Source of the DNA: Thermoplasmata archaeon
GTDB lineage: Archaea > Thermoplasmatota > Thermoplasmata > Halarchaeoplasmatales > Halarchaeoplasmataceae
Reading direction: 5' to 3'
Assembly: GCA_019594305.1 (NCBI GenBank)
Contig: JAFDTZ010000121.1
Coordinates: 1 to 6,039 of the forward strand
Length of the DNA: 6,039 bases
Position 1 is the stretch's first letter. Each line of letters starts with the position of its first letter. The notes beneath the pieces were generated by a model that saw only the letters and a program-made list of their open reading frames with translations, did no database searches and had not been told where the DNA came from. The translations under genes and the position numbers were made by a program. Shown here one piece after another: positions 5,591-6,039 of this stretch.

Positions 5591-6039
5591 ATGAAGAGGA
5601 AAAGCATAAGATGCATAGCGTTTTTGATTGTAACCACTTTGATGATAACCTCCTTTTTTGCGGTATTCGTCGATGCCAGACAACAGAATGAAGAGCAGAG
5701 CGAGTTTATGATAATTGAAGGATATGACGAACTAAATTCTAACCGTTCAGATTATCCCTTCCCTGATCATTATCCCAGCGTTCAAGAGTTGTACGATTGG
5801 TACGACGACCTCGTACTCGAGTTCCCCGATATGGTGACCAAGACACACATAGGTAACAGCTACGAAGGTAGAGATCTTTGGGTATTGGAGCTAACTTCGA
5901 ATGAAGACGTGCAGGTCGAAACCAAACCCGAAGTACTCATAGACGGAGGCATGCATGCAAGGGAATGGTCCGGACCCCAGGTGGCTTCTTACCTGATGTG
6001 GCGTCTGCTCAACGAGTATGATACCAACGAGACCATTTA
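5591..6039 (+). CDS. Secreted M14-family zinc carboxypeptidase, 5' part only (cut by window end)
   Basis: The visible 149 residues start with a Sec-type signal peptide: a basic MKRKSIR, a hydrophobic core at about 9-27 and VDA at 27-29. Next is the mature N-terminus of an M14 metallocarboxypeptidase: DHYPSVQELYDWYDDL (59-74), IGNSYEGRDLWVLEL (87-101), then VLIDGGMHAREWSGPQ (115-130), in which H122 and E125 form the HxxE zinc-binding pair. The third zinc histidine, the substrate-binding Arg/Asn and the catalytic Glu lie beyond the window, so activity cannot be confirmed. Members remove C-terminal residues from peptides outside the cell, which fits a peptide-using heterotroph. The ATG at 5591 is chosen because it supplies the whole signal peptide. 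There is no Shine-Dalgarno, so initiation is probably leaderless. The gene faces the same way as the preceding unknown gene but is separated from it by 155 bases with its own promoter-like sequence. Confidence 0.93.
   Translation, partial: MKRKSIRCIAFLIVTTLMITSFFAVFVDARQQNEEQSEFMIIEGYDELNSNRSDYPFPDHYPSVQELYDWYDDLVLEFPDMVTKTHIGNSYEGRDLWVLELTSNEDVQVETKPEVLIDGGMHAREWSGPQVASYLMWRLLNEYDTNETI

Noticed and set aside
5413..5691. 92-codon open frame on the plus strand bridging the gap before the peptidase
   Set aside because: It starts with GTG inside the unknown gene, overlaps the peptidase gene in another frame, lacks a ribosome-binding site and shows no recognisable motif. Its Lys/Leu-rich content is what AT-rich intergenic DNA gives by chance.

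Overview
The window looks like a stretch of euryarchaeal chromosome, possibly Thermoplasmatota. That placement is inference. Support comes from an archaeal/eukaryotic-type DRG GTPase with a TGS domain, a DUF116 protein, a compact hypA-hypD pair, AT-rich TATA-like boxes (TTTAAATG and relatives) about 25-45 bases before several starts, and mostly weak or absent Shine-Dalgarno sequences. I see no rRNA, tRNA, CRISPR array, insertion sequence or sign of decay. Apart from the two genes cut by the window edges, all reading frames are intact.

Left part (1-4421), all on the minus strand, read from right to left: hypA, hypD, a DRG-family GTPase gene, a cysteine-rich DUF116 gene, a UbiA-family prenyltransferase gene, and then the 5' part of a metallo-beta-lactamase-fold hydrolase gene cut by the window start. 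HypA and hypD are 1 base apart and clearly co-transcribed. DUF116 and ubiA are 7 bases apart. The gaps before the GTPase (69 bases), DUF116 (38 bases) and the hydrolase (52 bases) each hold a TATA-like element, so this is probably a run of short transcription units rather than one operon.

Right part (4509-6039), plus strand: a 308-residue protein I do not recognise, with what looks like an internal duplication, then a 155-base AT-rich gap with a T-run and a small inverted repeat, then the 5' part of a secreted M14 zinc carboxypeptidase gene cut by the window end. The 87 bases between hypA and the unknown gene form a divergent promoter region centred on TTTAAA.

HypA (nickel delivery) and HypD (Fe(CN)2CO assembly) imply that the organism makes a [NiFe]-hydrogenase. 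HypB, C, E and F are not in this window. The secreted peptidase suggests use of external protein or peptides. The most novel material is the unknown 308-residue protein. The DUF116-UbiA pair is a second lead. No complete undescribed multi-gene system can be demonstrated here.
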